DNA from: Eretmocerus hayati | Taxonomy: Eukaryota > Arthropoda > Insecta > Hymenoptera > Aphelinidae | Length of the DNA: 64,000 bases | NCBI GenBank assembly: GCA_029851415.1 | Contig: CM056742.1 | Span: 63,684,454-63,748,453, forward strand | Direction: 5' to 3' | Shown here: positions 1 to 11,010 of the stretch, piece after piece | How positions within the stretch are numbered: the stretch's first letter is position 1 | How the letters are laid out: every line of letters starts with the position of its first letter | Notes under the pieces: generated by a model | What the model saw: only the letters and a program-made list of their open reading frames with translations | What the model was told of the DNA's origin: nothing | Database searches by the model: none | Made by a program: the position numbers and the translations under genes

Positions 1-497
1 TGACTCTGCCGATTGAAACAGAAGAGGCCCAAATGATTCCAGGAGGAATCTGATGCACTGAAGAGGGAAGAAAGAAGAAAGAAGAGAGAAGAAAGAAGAA
101 AGAGAGGGAACAATGAAGAGTGAAGATAGAAGATGCCGACAAGTGGCCGAAGAGAGAAGATGGAGAAGAGGAACGCTCGCAATCGAGCGCGAGACATGCC
201 GCTCATCCTGAAGTAATGCTCACGCGGTTCCGGGATGAGATGGTAGATGCAGGTGGATCTCCTTCTTGATTGCCCGATGCCCTAGGTATCGGACATCGAG
301 GGGAGAGGGATATTACACGGCCGGGCCCACCTCTCGGTGGGCCCCACCCAAACCCGTGTCCCGCCTGGTATGGCCTGCGTGGGCTATGCGTAGTCCGCGT
401 AAGCTGAACCAGTCCGGTGTCTGGGGACGGATCCGAGGGATCCTGAGGCAGATTTTGCCCTCTAACCACCTTAAAAAAAAAAAAAAAAAAAAAAAAA
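1..497 (+). mobile_element. R1-like LINE, copy 1: 3' untranslated region and poly(A)
   Basis: The window opens at what aligns with the stop codon of the downstream copy (TGA at 1-3 here, 1181-1183 there). It then runs through a purine-rich GAAGAAAG tract, the shared block ending TGAAGTAATGCTCACGCG, and a final CCTCTAACCACCTT followed by about 25 A. The same blocks recur in the same order at 1184-1612, so this is the 3' UTR of one LINE copy with its poly(A) tail. The coding part lies outside the window. The family is inferred from the coding remnant in copy 2. Confidence 0.7.
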
Positions 498-499
498 GA

Positions 500-1183
500 G
501 TAGAGAAGGCCGTCATCGAGAAGAGGATGGGGCCTGTCCACCGGAGAGCGGCTCTGGGGAGCATTCGTGCCTACCGCACCGTGTCAGGAGACGCAGCTTG
601 CGTGTTGGCGGGGATGCCACCCATCCACTTGCTCGTCGCGGAGCGAGTGAGAATCTGGGACCGGCAAAAAAAGATTGGAGCCGAACGAGTGCTCACCCCA
701 ACGATGAAGGAGATCATCCGCGACAACGGGAAGGGAATCACCCTTGAGCATTGGCAAACTGAGTGGGATTCGCCATTTGCAAATGGCAGATGGACGCACC
801 GGCTGATCCGTGACGTAGCCAAATGAACGGAACGCACCCACGGAGAGATAGATTACTGGACGACGCGAGCACTGAGTGACCACGGTTGCTTCGGTGCCTA
901 TCTGACCCGGTTCAAGAAGAGGGCATCTCCAGCATGTCAGTCGTGCGGGGATAACTGGGATGACGCTGAACACGCCCTGTTCGCGTGCAACGACACTCAA
1001 AGAGAGCGCGCCGAGTTCGATGAATAGCTGGGTGCTCAGCTAACACCTAAGAATCTCGTCCCGTACTTGCTCCGCAACCAGGAGACATGGGATAGAGTCA
1101 CCGGATACATCAAGCTGGTCAGGACCCGTAACGAGGAGAAAGAGAGGGAAGCGAGGCTCCTGGAATCAGGCGAATCACGGTGA
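500..1183 (+). pseudogene. R1-like LINE ORF2 C-terminus, broken
   Basis: This is the C-terminal end of a non-LTR retrotransposon ORF2 protein, starting right behind the poly(A) of the preceding copy. Visible landmarks are AYRTVSGDAACVLAGMPPI, a GRWTHRLI block, the HG..DYWTTRALSDHGCFGAYL stretch, and a Cys-Cys-His-Cys motif (CQSC, then AEHALFAC). This order is typical of the region after the reverse transcriptase in R1/Jockey-group elements. Two in-frame stops (TGA at about 823, TAG at about 1025) break it before the expected end at 1181-1183. The TGA sits where related proteins usually have tryptophan. It is 5' truncated with no endonuclease or RT, so it cannot be functional. The R1 versus other Jockey-superfamily assignment is inference. 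Confidence 0.75.
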
Positions 1184-1622
1184 ACCTCCCGATCCAAAAG
1201 GAGGAGGTCCAAATGGTTCCAGGAGGAATATAATGGACTGAAGAGGGAAGAAAGGAGAGAGAAGATCGAAGAAAGAAGGGAGAAAGAAGAATGAAGAGAT
1301 GGAAGAAGATCGAAGAAGGAGGAACAACACCTGGGAGTCGTGAGGAGAAAGACGCTCGACCCTGAGCGCGAGACGCCGCCGGTCTTGAAGTAATGCTCAC
1401 GCGATCCCGGGGCCGGATTGGTAAGTTGGTGGATCTCTTTCATGTCCAATGGCCGGCGCCAACGGAGAAGGAAGTGAGAGTTTACCCGGTTCGGATGGCC
1501 GTATCGATGCGGATTCCAGCCCGGGACTGTTGTGGAGGTGCTGGCCAGCCGTGTTTAGCTGACTGGTGCCTCTCCTTTGTACGTCGCAGCGTATTCGCCC
1601 TACAACCACCTTGGGGGGGGGG
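1184..1622 (+). mobile_element. R1-like LINE, copy 2: 3' untranslated region ending in poly(G)
   Basis: It is collinear with 4-474: purine-rich GAAG tract, TGAAGTAATGCTCACGCG, and CCCTACAACCACCTT. Where copy 1 continues into poly(A), this copy continues into 11-12 G. With the coding remnant just upstream it forms one 5'-truncated LINE lying head-to-tail behind copy 1. Confidence 0.7.
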
Positions 1623-2103
1623 GGAGGAGAAGCGTTCGAGGAGCTACACAATAATTATTATACATTCGAAACCACAATGTGACCATTTCTCATTGTAATG
1701 TGAGGTTATATGTTGATTCTCTCGCTGTAAACTCCCTCAACGAATTTTCCGCCTGAATTGGTGCAAATAGTGCAAACGTGATGTGTGATCATGGACCTCA
1801 AACTGCAATGAGAATTGAGGCGAAATTTCTTTCACAGGTTCTCACCATCATACTCTTTAGCCGGGGAGAAAGTTTTGTTGTGAGCCAGCTCAAGCAGGTT
1901 TTAAAGACTCTATGAAATGAGTTTTTGGCCTCGGTCATGCTGGTTAACAAATGAATTTTACCTTATCATTTTTTAAGATTTGAGCATCGATTTGAGGTAA
2001 AGTCAAAAACTCACTGGTCTGCTACAACCTGAATTCATTCATGCTGTTGATTCAATAGGTTTATTCATTTTCAATGAGTCCGATGTGTCTTAATTATTGA
2101 ATG
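1623..2103. other. AT-rich spacer, no gene seen
   Basis: No coding frame or recognisable repeat is supported between the R1-like copies and the Copia LTR. Confidence 0.5.
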
Positions 2104-2404
2104 TGTTAGGGAAAGAGGTATTCTTCCATGGATCGTTGTGGACTCCTCCAATTCAATAACACTTGTTCCACTAAATAATATTCATTCAATACTTGCTCCG
2201 AGTTCCACGCTCTCTTATAGATCTTTCTCTTACAACGTTCTTATCCGATCTACCGCACTAGGCGCAGCGCTTCTCCTTCCCATATATTCATATTCATCAT
2301 CTCGTGGCACCGTCGTCAAAGTCGGTATGGCAGTTTCCTTACACAACTACCTAATAGCTTATGCTAATGTCAGTGTCACAGCTGAATGTACACATATCTC
2401 AACA
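2104..2404 (-). repeat. Copia-type 3' LTR
   Basis: Read on the minus strand it starts TGTTGAGATATG and ends CCCTAACA, the usual TG...CA form. It is preceded by a short purine tract (GAGGAGACG at 2405-2413) that fits a polypurine tract. It lies 55 bp beyond the stop codon of the Copia RNase H remnant, as expected for a 3' LTR. The other LTR was not found in the window, so the boundaries rest on the motif edges only. Confidence 0.55.
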
Positions 2405-2458
2405 CGTCTCCTCACATTCATGCTGTTACAGCTGACTTACAAACATTTCTCAATTTCT

Positions 2459-3005
2459 CTATTTCACATTTAATAAATTTCTGAATTTCACAAACTTGAC
2501 TCTCCCAAGTACTTTAGTAAAAATGTCAGCTATGTTATTTTCTGAATTTATCTCCTTCTTATCAATTATGCCATCTATGTATGCTTCATTTACAAAGTGA
2601 TAGTGAATTTCTATGTACTTAGAATTCTTAGTATAGTTACCGAATCTAGCTATACTTATAGCGACCGAGTTATCTTCATTTACGTTAACTGGCTCAGCAT
2701 TATTGCAATCAAATATTTCAAAAAATTCCTTCTACAAGTTCGATCTCACTAACTGCTTCTGATAAAGGAACAACTCAGCATAAGTGGAAGCTTTTGTAAC
2801 ACTTCCTTGTTTCCTGGATTTCCAATGAATGACATTTCCATAAAATCTTAAAGCGTCACCAGTAGTAGACCTTCTATCTATTGAGTCGCTTGCCCAATCA
2901 GCATCTACATAACAATCTAGAACTTCATAACTTTCTTCTCTGGCGAATGTCAGCTTCAGGTCTTTTGTTCTATAGAGATATTTTAAAACTCTCAAAGCAT
3001 ACTTG
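2459..3005 (-). pseudogene. Ty1/Copia pol C-terminus (RNase H), broken
   Basis: The minus-strand translation shows the Copia RT/RNase H connection YALRVLKYLYRTKDLKLTF, then CYVDADWASDSIDRRSTTG, then HWKSRKQGSVTKAS.YAE, all family hallmarks. After an in-frame TAG near 2728 the frame continues through KYIEIHYHFV, SENNIADIFTK and KFRNLL to a TAG at 2459-2461, the usual Copia pol terminus. Upstream the coding sequence is cut at 3005 by an inserted LTR-like block. A short stretch reading SKPNEN at about 3755-3790 looks like its continuation. It is non-functional. The Copia assignment is firm; details upstream of 3005 are weaker. Confidence 0.8.
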
Positions 3006-3377
3006 TGTTATGAACCAGGGTTCTTGAGGTTCCTGTGCTATGGGTTCTATTCTGTCCTTACCAGACCGTCGGGTCAGTAAGTTGGGGTGCAAGGTATTCT
3101 CTGAATGATAAGTCCAAGATATTGAGTGCAGTATAGATTTCATTCAAAGGTAATTTATAAATCCAACAGAGAGACTATTACAACTGTTCGTTATTCTACT
3201 GATTCTACAATGGTACGAGAGTATCAAGGGCTGAGACTACTCGTCCTGGAATGTTGCTAATCGCGGATCTACGCTACGAGTTTACGTGGTCGACTGTGAT
3301 TCTAGAAGCCTAATGTACGCGGTGAGAGTCCGCGGTCAACTGTTAGGACAAAAGCCTGGATCAGCGTCCTTACGCCG

Positions 3378-3385
3378 CTTTTATA
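3378..3385 (-). promoter_or_regulatory. TATA box
   Basis: The minus strand reads TATAAAAG followed by CGGCG. Position and strand fit a core promoter downstream of the heat-shock-element-like array in the LTR-like block. Confidence 0.4.
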
Positions 3386-3458
3386 CTCGTTCTCACATCG
3401 AGGTCAAATGCGCGTCAGCGCCTTTGTTCTCGCGCATTCTTGCGCCAGTGCGCTTGCG

Positions 3459-3479
3459 TTCGAACGTTCTCGAAGGTTC
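3459..3479 (-). promoter_or_regulatory. heat-shock-element-like array
   Basis: Alternating GAA/TTC pentamers in perfect 5-bp register: TTC 3459-3461, GAA 3462-3464, TTC 3467-3469, GAA 3472-3474, TTC 3477-3479. This is the binding-site layout of heat shock factor. It lies about 75 bp upstream, on the minus strand, of a TATA box. Confidence 0.5.
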
Positions 3480-3805
3480 TAGGCTGGCGCCTCTGAGTCA
3501 TGGGTATCAATTCTTGCACGCGCGGTTGGTGACGCTTAGTTGCACTGCATTTTAATGAATACTGCAATAGATGGAGCTCATGTTTCTAGAATCGATCCAT
3601 GACGCACGGCTATAGATTCTTGCACGTGCGGCTATAGTTGCACCACATCCCATCGAATCTTGCGATAGCTAAAACTCGTAGGCATGGAGCTTAGACTAGC
3701 TCCATGACACGTTCATTGGCGCGCAACTGATCCCCGGATCAGAAAGTTATGAACAGGTATGTTCTCATTTGGTTTTGAAATTTTTAAGAATTTTTCTGAT
3801 CGATA

Positions 3806-4035
3806 TTATTCTAGGGTAGCATCAATTTGAGAATACTTCCACCATATGACATTACAACTAAAATGGAATTCTTGTACTCTCAGTGGATGTATAAAAGATG
3901 AGATCAATACATCCATTTGATAACGCAAATATATCTTGGGGACATTGTTAAATTAAAATTAGGTAGTATTTTCTACATATATAGTCTCCAAGTAATTTTT
4001 TACAGTAACTGATATCCGGTTCAATACACGAGTCT
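3806..4035. other. AT-rich segment left of the BEL/Pao element, unassigned
   Basis: No reliable coding frame was found. It may continue the decayed Copia element, but no motif proves this. Confidence 0.3.
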
Positions 4036-4289
4036 GTTTATCGCGGATAGTGGTGGTTTAAATAATTTTCACTCAAACACATTTTAAAGTGAAAAAAGAA
4101 CAACAAACTAATTTATTGCCTATAGCTACATGCTGAATGGCGAGGTGGTGCGGACGAGCGATGGACGAAAACTGGCGAGAGCCGCGGAAGGCGACGAACG
4201 CGACGGCGCGGGACTCGAGCGTGAGCACAAAATGGCGGATGCGCGCGAGAATTCAATTCGTTTACAATAGATCGTAATGAAACTAAACA
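4036..4289 (-). repeat. BEL/Pao 3' LTR
   Basis: Starts TGTTTATCGCGG and ends AAACTAAACA on the plus strand. It matches 12347-12600 over its full 254 bp with about 11 substitutions, several of them G-to-A or C-to-T. Confidence 0.92.
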
Positions 4290-5115
4290 TACCGCTCACC
4301 TCGATTTATCACTATTGAAAAAATCGATAACTTAGGTAATTCCATTGTACATCAATGCATCAAAAAAAAAAAAAGACTCGAACCTATGAGAATACAATTC
4401 AAGGGTGTCATATCCAAATTGCAAGTTGATGATGAAGAGCAGTAGGCTCGAAAACTATTTGGATGAAGAATTCCAAAATTCGTGATACATGTACCTAACA
4501 GTTGAATTTCCAACTGAAATCGAACAAAAATCAAAGCGAAACCGTATGGCTGTTAATTAATTAATAATAAATTGTAGAATCTTCAACAACAAAATCTGAA
4601 AAGATTCAGTGAGAGTCCAATCACTTTCTTGTGAAGTAGATGACCAAAGAACTAGATCAAAATAAAATCACTTGAGTCCATAAGCAGAACCATAATCCGA
4701 AACGCTATTTACAATGGAATGATTTAGCTGGAACATCAAAAGAAAATCATTCAATCAACTTAAATTGTTAGAAATATAACGAAAAAAGAATGAAGCCAGA
4801 GTTTTAGTTAAATCATTTCACCATCAGGTTAAAAATACACTAAGTTCCGGCCACCCGGAAACGAGTCCCAAAAGGAGGAACGTTCATTTCTTTGGGATAT
4901 GAACGCCCTTGGCAACCGCGCGATTGACTCTAATTTTCGTATTGTGCTTTCATACATGCCAGACACTAACTTCCTTAGTGCTTTTGAGTTGACAAGACAC
5001 CCATACTACTTGAAAGATGACCCTACTTCCACTGATGAGTGGAATTGAGTTTACCGCAGACTCGAAAAGACTTCAATCTTAATACTTAATCACTAATTGT
5101 CCAATACACGAAAGT
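4290..5115 (-). other. BEL/Pao 3' non-coding region
   Basis: AT-rich segment between the integrase stop and the 3' LTR. No coding frame is supported. Confidence 0.5.
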
Positions 5116-6969
5116 TCAACTCTCATCACTTTCTTCTTCTGAAGTTTCTGGAACAAGGAGCACAAGCTTGACAATCGGTCGTCGGAATGTTGATGTAGCA
5201 GTGCGAACGTCTACGACTCGGATTCTGCCATCATGGCCAGGGAATACTGCGGTGACTACTGCTAAGGGCCAGACAGCCGGAGGTCTGCAATCGTTGCGAA
5301 GCAAGACCACATCACCCAATCGATAAGCTCTAGAAGGTTTTGACCACTTACGTCTCTCTTGCAGAGCTTGTAGATATTCACTGGACCATGATTTCCAAAA
5401 TTCCCTGGCCATTTGAGTCATCCACCTCCATCTGTTATTGACTGAAATGGGCTTCGACGAAACAGTGGGTTCTGGAATTATAAATGATGGTCTCTGTATG
5501 AGAAAATGCGCAGGTGTCAGCGCAGACAATGCAGACGGATCATCTCTCAAAGGGGCAATAGGCTTTGAATTCAGACAGGCCTCAATTTTAGATAACAAAG
5601 TGGAAATTTCTACAAAAGTAAGAACATGGTCACCAACTATCCTTTTCAAATGATGTTTGGCTGATTTGACCGCAGCCTCCCAAATCCCTCCGAAGTGTGG
5701 TGCCGCAGGTGGGTTGAATCTGAACTCAGTCTTCATGTTGCTCAGCTCTACGGCTATGTCCTTGAATTCCTTAGAAGCTCCATCAAAACGACGTTGTAGT
5801 TCAGCATCTGCACCAACGAAATTGAGTCCATTGTCGCACTCTAACTTCCTGCAATGGCCACGTCTTGCCTCGAACCGCTCGAATGCAGCCATGAACGCAG
5901 GACTAGAATAATCCTCTACGGCCTCCAAGTGTATAGCTCTTGTGCTAAGACAGATGAAAATGCAACCATAAGCTTTCATCGTACCACGACCTCGACTTTT
6001 GGACAACCGAATTTTAAATGGACCTAAGAAGTCCACTCCGGAGTGCTCAAAAGAATAAGCAGGTGTGACTCTAACCTTAGGAAGATCTCCCATCAATCGC
6101 GTTGACATTTAAGCTGAATATCGTAAACAAACCGTGCACTTGTTGATCAGAACTTTTACCGCTTGTCGACCTTTGAGAATCCAGTACTGATTCCTGAGAC
6201 TGGCCAACGTGAGCTGCGTACCGCCGTGTAGAGAATCCAAATGAGCTCTTCTCACAAGTAGCCCTGTTAACGGGCTCCTGCAGGGTAGAATTAGAGGATA
6301 TTTGGCAGGATAGTCCAACAAGGCATGACGGAGTCTACCGCCCACTCTGAGTAGCCCTTGATCCAGAAAAGGTCTCAATTTCAATAAATTGGTATCCTCG
6401 ATTTCCTTACTCATCTCGAGGCACCTGAAACAGTCACCAAAGCTATGCTTTTGCTCAAGATAGACCCATAATAATTCAGAGTTCTTCAGCTCTGCTGTGT
6501 TTAGCAAACCACCTGAGAACGCGTCCAAGTCAATGAATTCCAGCTTCAGAAATTGGATTTTCCCCTTCTTTTTCTCATCCATGCGAAGGCTCAGCTTCGT
6601 CAAAGAACGAAGACAGAGAGCCGTGATTCGCAACAGTTTGGAAACTGTGGAATACCTGTTCACAAGATCATTTTGAGTCATGAAATCCAGACACTGACTC
6701 GCCGTGGTGGCATGAGAAGAAGTTTTCTCTTCAAGAGGATTAACTGTTAGATTCTCAGCCTCAGTGGTCCACGTATCACATGACTCTGTGAGAAATGCGG
6801 GGCCTTTCCGCCAAAGTTCAAATGAAGATAAACTTTCAGGACTCAAACCTCGAGAAACCACATCCGCTGGGTTATCTTTTGATCTGACATGATGCCAATG
6901 TGCCTTAGGAGACAATTCTTGAATTTGCGAACATCTATTTGCCACAAATGTATGCCACCGATTAGGCAA
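5116..6969 (-). pseudogene. pol: BEL/Pao RNase H end and integrase, broken
   Basis: The first part (FVANRCSQIQE, HWHHVRSKDNPADVVSRG) completes RNase H and the Pao linker. The integrase zinc-binding region (H-x4-H in AHLDSLHGG, then CTVC) and the catalytic core follow: HSGVDFLGPF, CDNGLNF, and GGIWEAAVKSAKHH, giving the D,D,E triad. The C-terminal part carries SRAYRLGDVVLLRND, the usual integrase tail. A TAA at 6109-6111 in the same frame separates the zinc-binding region from the core. From 6108 to the stop at 5116 the 330-codon core is open, the longest intact stretch in the element. Confidence 0.9.
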
Positions 6970-6984
6970 GGCTCTGATCCAAAA

Positions 6985-8385
6985 CTAAACATCTTTCGAA
7001 TCTGACCATGAATGAGTTGCTACTTGTTTAATAGGCATGATTTTCAAGAATTGATCAGCAAGTTTTGTTAACAATAACGCCGCACAAAGCTCTAGTCGAG
7101 GAATGCTAACTGTCTTGATTGGCGCGACCTTTGATTTGGCACACTGCAATGAAACAACAACTTCACCGTTTCTGATCAATCTCGAATAAATTACAGCCCC
7201 GTACGCTTTAGAGGAAGCATCTGCAAACCCATGCAGTTCTATAAACAACCCCTGGCTCGAATAACCGATCCATCGAGGAATTTTGATTTCTTCCAAACTC
7301 ATCAGCTTCTCATACCAATCAGACCAATTTTCTCAATATTCTTCGGGAAGCACATCGTCCCAACTGCACTTCAACAGCCAAAGAGATTGCATGAATATTT
7401 TCGCCCAAATTACTACAGGAGCTAACCATCCTAGAGGGTCAAAGATTTTTGCCGTAAGTGACAAAACGGATCTTTTAGTTAATTTTTGACTGTCGAACAC
7501 TTGAGGCTTGATTTTCAAATGAAAATAATCTTCTCTCGGTGACCAAGAAAGTCCCAATATAGAAGTACAATCATCCGAATCGAAAGTCGTTGAGCCGTGG
7601 ATCCTATGATCAATAGAGATTTTCTCTATCAATCGCGCATCATTAGCTGCTCATTTTCTCAGCTCAAAACCGCCCACCTCGAGAATCCCGATCAGCTGAT
7701 CTTGTTTCTCTAGAGCTTCACTCAATGTTTCTCCCCCCGACGTGAAATCATCCATGTATGATTCATCCTCGATGATTTTAATAGCCAGAATGAAGAGGTG
7801 GCTGTAATCCTCAGCTAATTGTCTTAGTACTCGAATAGCTAGGTATGGTGAACATTTTAAACCATAAGTTATTGTTTTGAGAAAATAGAGTAAAACTTCT
7901 GAGTCTGAATTTTCTCTCCACAAAATCGTTTGCAAATGGCGATCTCGAGGATCCACCAATACTTGCCGGTACATTTTCTCAATGTCTGCTACAGACACGA
8001 ATTCATAGCGACGCCATTTTAAAATCAGATCAATCAACTCCGGTAGCATGTTCTCTCCAGTGTAGAGAAGATCATTCAAAGATATTCTGTGAATTTTATT
8101 TGAACCATTGAGGACCGTTCGTAACTTTTTAGAGCCTTGGAGGACTCCATGATGAGGAAGAACGTACACCCGATTTTTCTCCTCGATCGACAAGTTTGAA
8201 GCCTTTTCCATATGCAAAAGTTGTTCATACTCTAGCATGAATGTCTTGTATTCTGCCTCAAAATCCGAATTTTTCAAAAATTTTCGTTCCATTGCATACA
8301 GAGTTTGAAGAACGGATTCGTATGATTCACCGAGATTGAAATTCAAACTTCCGATCAAATCTTGCTTTACTGGCAACCGAACCAC
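6985..8385 (-). pseudogene. pol: BEL/Pao reverse transcriptase and RNase H, broken
   Basis: Reverse transcriptase followed by RNase H. RT landmarks: YVLPHHGVLQGSKKLRTVLN, SVADIEKMYRQV (first catalytic aspartate), TITYGLKCSPYLAIRVL, and SYMDDFTSG, the YxDD box in Pao form. After it come KRSVLSLTAKIFDPLGWLAP and the RNase H start FADASSKAYGAVIY (D, then E in IPRLELCAALLL, D in WSDSKDV). Nonsense codons in the same frame: TGA at 7651-7653 (where Trp is usual), TGA at 7333-7335, TAG at 6985-6987. The three segments join without frameshift, so decay here is by point mutation only. Confidence 0.88.
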
Positions 8386-9185
8386 ATATCTACCGCTCGG
8401 GTCTTGATAATGGGTTTTCTGAAAATGTTCTTCACATTTGAGATCGTCCTCAGAGGGCTTTTTCCGACCGTTACTACTCCCTCTTGCTTCCAGAACTTCT
8501 CGAGAATAGCCTCTAGCGCAGTATCATCGACTAAATGTAAGTAAGATGAAGAAGATTCCGAATTTTGACCGACGCTAGAAGAAACTATCCAACCCAACTC
8601 AGTATTTGTAGCGATAGGTTGATTAGAAAGATCAAAGTTTGCCTTTTTCACGCCATCAAGTACAATCTGAGCGTGAACTTTGACACCGAGCAACATATCG
8701 ATTGACCTTGTTTGTAGAAAATTAGGATCGGCTAATACTAGCTCTTTTAGATGATCCCATTTATTCACACCCGCCGAAAGTGAAGCTTTATAGCCAGAAA
8801 CCTTGGGAATTATGAAAGCCTGCACCTCGCAACTGGAATCAGATGAAAATCGGGAAAACACTGTAAAATTAGCTCAGCCCCTCGAAGCACGAGTGTTGAG
8901 ATCGCCAACTCCTTTGATTTGAACCTTAGATCTCACCCTTTCGATTCCTAGTTTTTGGCTAGCATTCTCCGTAATGAAGGAGGATTGCGAGCAGTGATCG
9001 ACTAAAGCTGTGAAATAATATTCAAATCCGTCAGCTGATATGAGTTTTACTACTGCTGGAGGCAAAAGCACAAAACCCGAATTGTCTACCGAATTTAGAC
9101 ATGTTGTAACCGTCAAATGTGTGGTCAAGGAAAATTTTTGATTCGCCCCTGAACCTTTATCTTCACTCTGAGGACCCGAACCCGT
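8367..9185 (-). pseudogene. pro: BEL/Pao protease region, broken
   Basis: Aspartic-protease region of a Pao-type polyprotein. The active-site segment reads ALVDHCSQSSFI; related elements normally carry D-x-G or D-[ST]-G there, so the glycine position is altered here. A second conserved block (SIDMLLGVKVHAQIVLDG, then TELGWIVSS) follows as in DUF1758-type proteins. In-frame TGA at 8874-8876. The region ends at 8367 in a frame different from the downstream RT, so a frameshift lies near 8370. This is not a working protease. Confidence 0.75.
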
Positions 9186-9193
9186 TTTATCAT

Positions 9194-9717
9194 CAATAAT
9201 TCTTGACCATAATTCGATCTGGGAGGACTAGGTTTGTCATGCAAATGATGTTATAGCATGATTTTTGTAGATAGATATATTGGCAACGTTTCGTCAACTG
9301 GTTTTGTTGACCTCATCAGGCTTTCTTGTGAACATTTTTCTTCAGAAAAGATTATCAAACTTTAAAAGGTTGTTCCATGGTTGTAGACAACTCGTCATAC
9401 ATCACTAATATCACACGGCGCACTGCAAGAAACCCGTGAATTCCTGTGCCACTAAATGCATGTAATCATATGGGCTTAATGGCACAACATTTACCGGACT
9501 GCCGGTAGTGCGGCGCAGGCTAATTAGCCACAACGATGGAACAACCTTTCAAAGTTTGATAACCTTTTCTAAAAAACAATGTTCACAAGAAAGCCTGATG
9601 AGGTCAACAAAACCAGTTGACGAAACGTTGCTTATATATCCATGTACAAAAATCATGCTATAACATCATTTGCATGACAAACCTAGTCCTCCCAGATCGA
9701 ATTATGTTCGAGAATTA
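9194..9717. mobile_element. foldback (MITE-like) insertion in BEL/Pao pro
   Basis: The two ends are inverted copies of one another: TAATTCT(T/C)GA.CATAATTCG at the edges, then an arm including GGGAGGACTAGGTTTGTCATGC and on to AACGTTTCGTCAACTGG and TTTGTTGACCTCATCAGG. The centre near 9400-9520 is unpaired. TTTATCAT flanks it on both sides (9186-9193 and 9718-9725), an 8-bp target duplication as made by hAT-type transposases. Removing insert plus one duplicate restores continuity of the reading frame across the site. No coding capacity, so it was mobilised in trans. Confidence 0.75.
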
Positions 9718-9747
9718 TTTATCATTCAAAGGGGTCGAGTTAAGTTA

Positions 9748-11010
9748 TCACAATTTTATCGTTTTATCATCAGTTAGAGCGCCACTTGTAGGGTTAGCAG
9801 AAACCGGATGTATGAAACTATGATGTCTACCACTACACTTGCGACAAAATTTCGTTGACTTACAAAATTTTGCGCCGTGATTACCGAAGCAGATGAAACA
9901 TAACCTCTTCTCAGTACCAAAAGCCCTACGATCAGCCACACTTTTAGCCTCAAAGGAATCGCACTGTGAGAGGTGATGAGATTCCGAGCATGAAGGACAA
10001 ACCTTTTTGGCAGTGTTTGCATCCGTATCCGTAGCCATTGAGTGAGTCTTTCCAGATCCAGATGGCTTAGCTGGTTGACTATTATGGGGTTTTTGAATAC
10101 TTTCAATGGATTCCAAAGAAGCAAGCTGATCTTTGATAAAATTCTCTAACTGACCTACAGAAGGAGGAACATTTGTTTTGCCCAAATGCTTCTCCCACTC
10201 TTTTCTAGTAGAAGGATCAAATTTGGAAACTGTGAAGAATACGAATGAGTCCTCACCCGTTGTTTCGACAGAACGATCTAAGCCTTTCAAAAAATTCAAA
10301 ATGTCTAACGAGCCAGCATACAATTTTTTCATCTCAGCATGAGACTCATTTTTCATGGCTTTCAATCAAAAGTAAGAACCTAGAGACAAATTCACTAGCC
10401 TCCTTTTATTTTCATAGTATTCGCATAGATCAAACCAGGCCTTTGGATAATTTTCAGCATTCATCTCAATGGTCTTTATTTGATCTAGTGCTTTACCCGA
10501 CAACTTTGTCCTTAAATGATGAAATTTGATAGCTGGAGCAATTTTATCCCGACGATGTACTAAAGTCTTGGATAGGTCCCAAAAATTTGACCATTCACTG
10601 AACTTTCCCGAAAAAACAGGAATATCAATTTTTGCCAACGAGTAAGAGTCTTCAGAGTTAACCTCCCTAGATTCTACCGGAGAGACAGTCGCGTTGGCTT
10701 CCCTTTCCGCCCTCTCTAAATCAGCAAAAGAATCCAAAATCTCTTGGAACTCCGATTTGTTTGCAAGGTACGATCCTTCTACTAAATCTGGGAGATTATT
10801 CTTGAAGTAATCGTGACCAGCTTCCTTTGGCTTCATCGCAACAACTTTGTTATGATTATGACGAAAAGCTTGGAAATTAGTCTCTAGATTACTTAATCTA
10901 GTCGTAGCCGCTGCTTTTGTCATTTTTTCTTGTCCCAATTTCTTAAAATTAGTGTACGCGTTAGCAATTTTTGGTTGCAAGTCCAACTGGAGTTGATGAA
11001 GAGCGTCCAT
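9748..11010 (-). pseudogene. gag: BEL/Pao Gag, broken
   Basis: Gag-like capsid/nucleocapsid protein. The start chosen is the ATG at 11008-11010 (MDALHQLQLDL...). A helical N-terminal half leads into a DUF1759-type block (IDIPVFSGKFSEWSNFWD ... LVHRRDKIAPAIKFHHLRTKL in two pieces, then YENKRRLV). The C-terminal part has the triple zinc-knuckle region typical of Pao Gag: CPSCSESHHLSQC, LCFICFGNHGAKFC, CRKCSGRHHSFIH. An in-frame TGA at 10366-10368 splits it, and TGA-TAA at about 9745-9750 closes it early. The frame then runs on into the protease region once the foldback insertion at 9194-9717 is discounted, so Gag and Pro were one frame in the ancestor. Confidence 0.85.

Larger units (their letters stand above)
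3006..3754 (-). mobile_element. solo-LTR-like insertion splitting the Copia remnant
   Basis: A block of about 750 bp separates two pieces of Copia pol. It starts and ends with GTTATGAAC. On the minus strand it runs TGTTCATAAC ... GTTCATAACA, so it has the TG...CA form of an LTR. It holds a minus-strand TATA box and an upstream heat-shock-element-like site, as expected of an LTR promoter. No coding frame is convincing inside. No clear target duplication is seen, so the GTTATGAAC repeats could be either LTR edges or the duplication itself. Confidence 0.45.
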
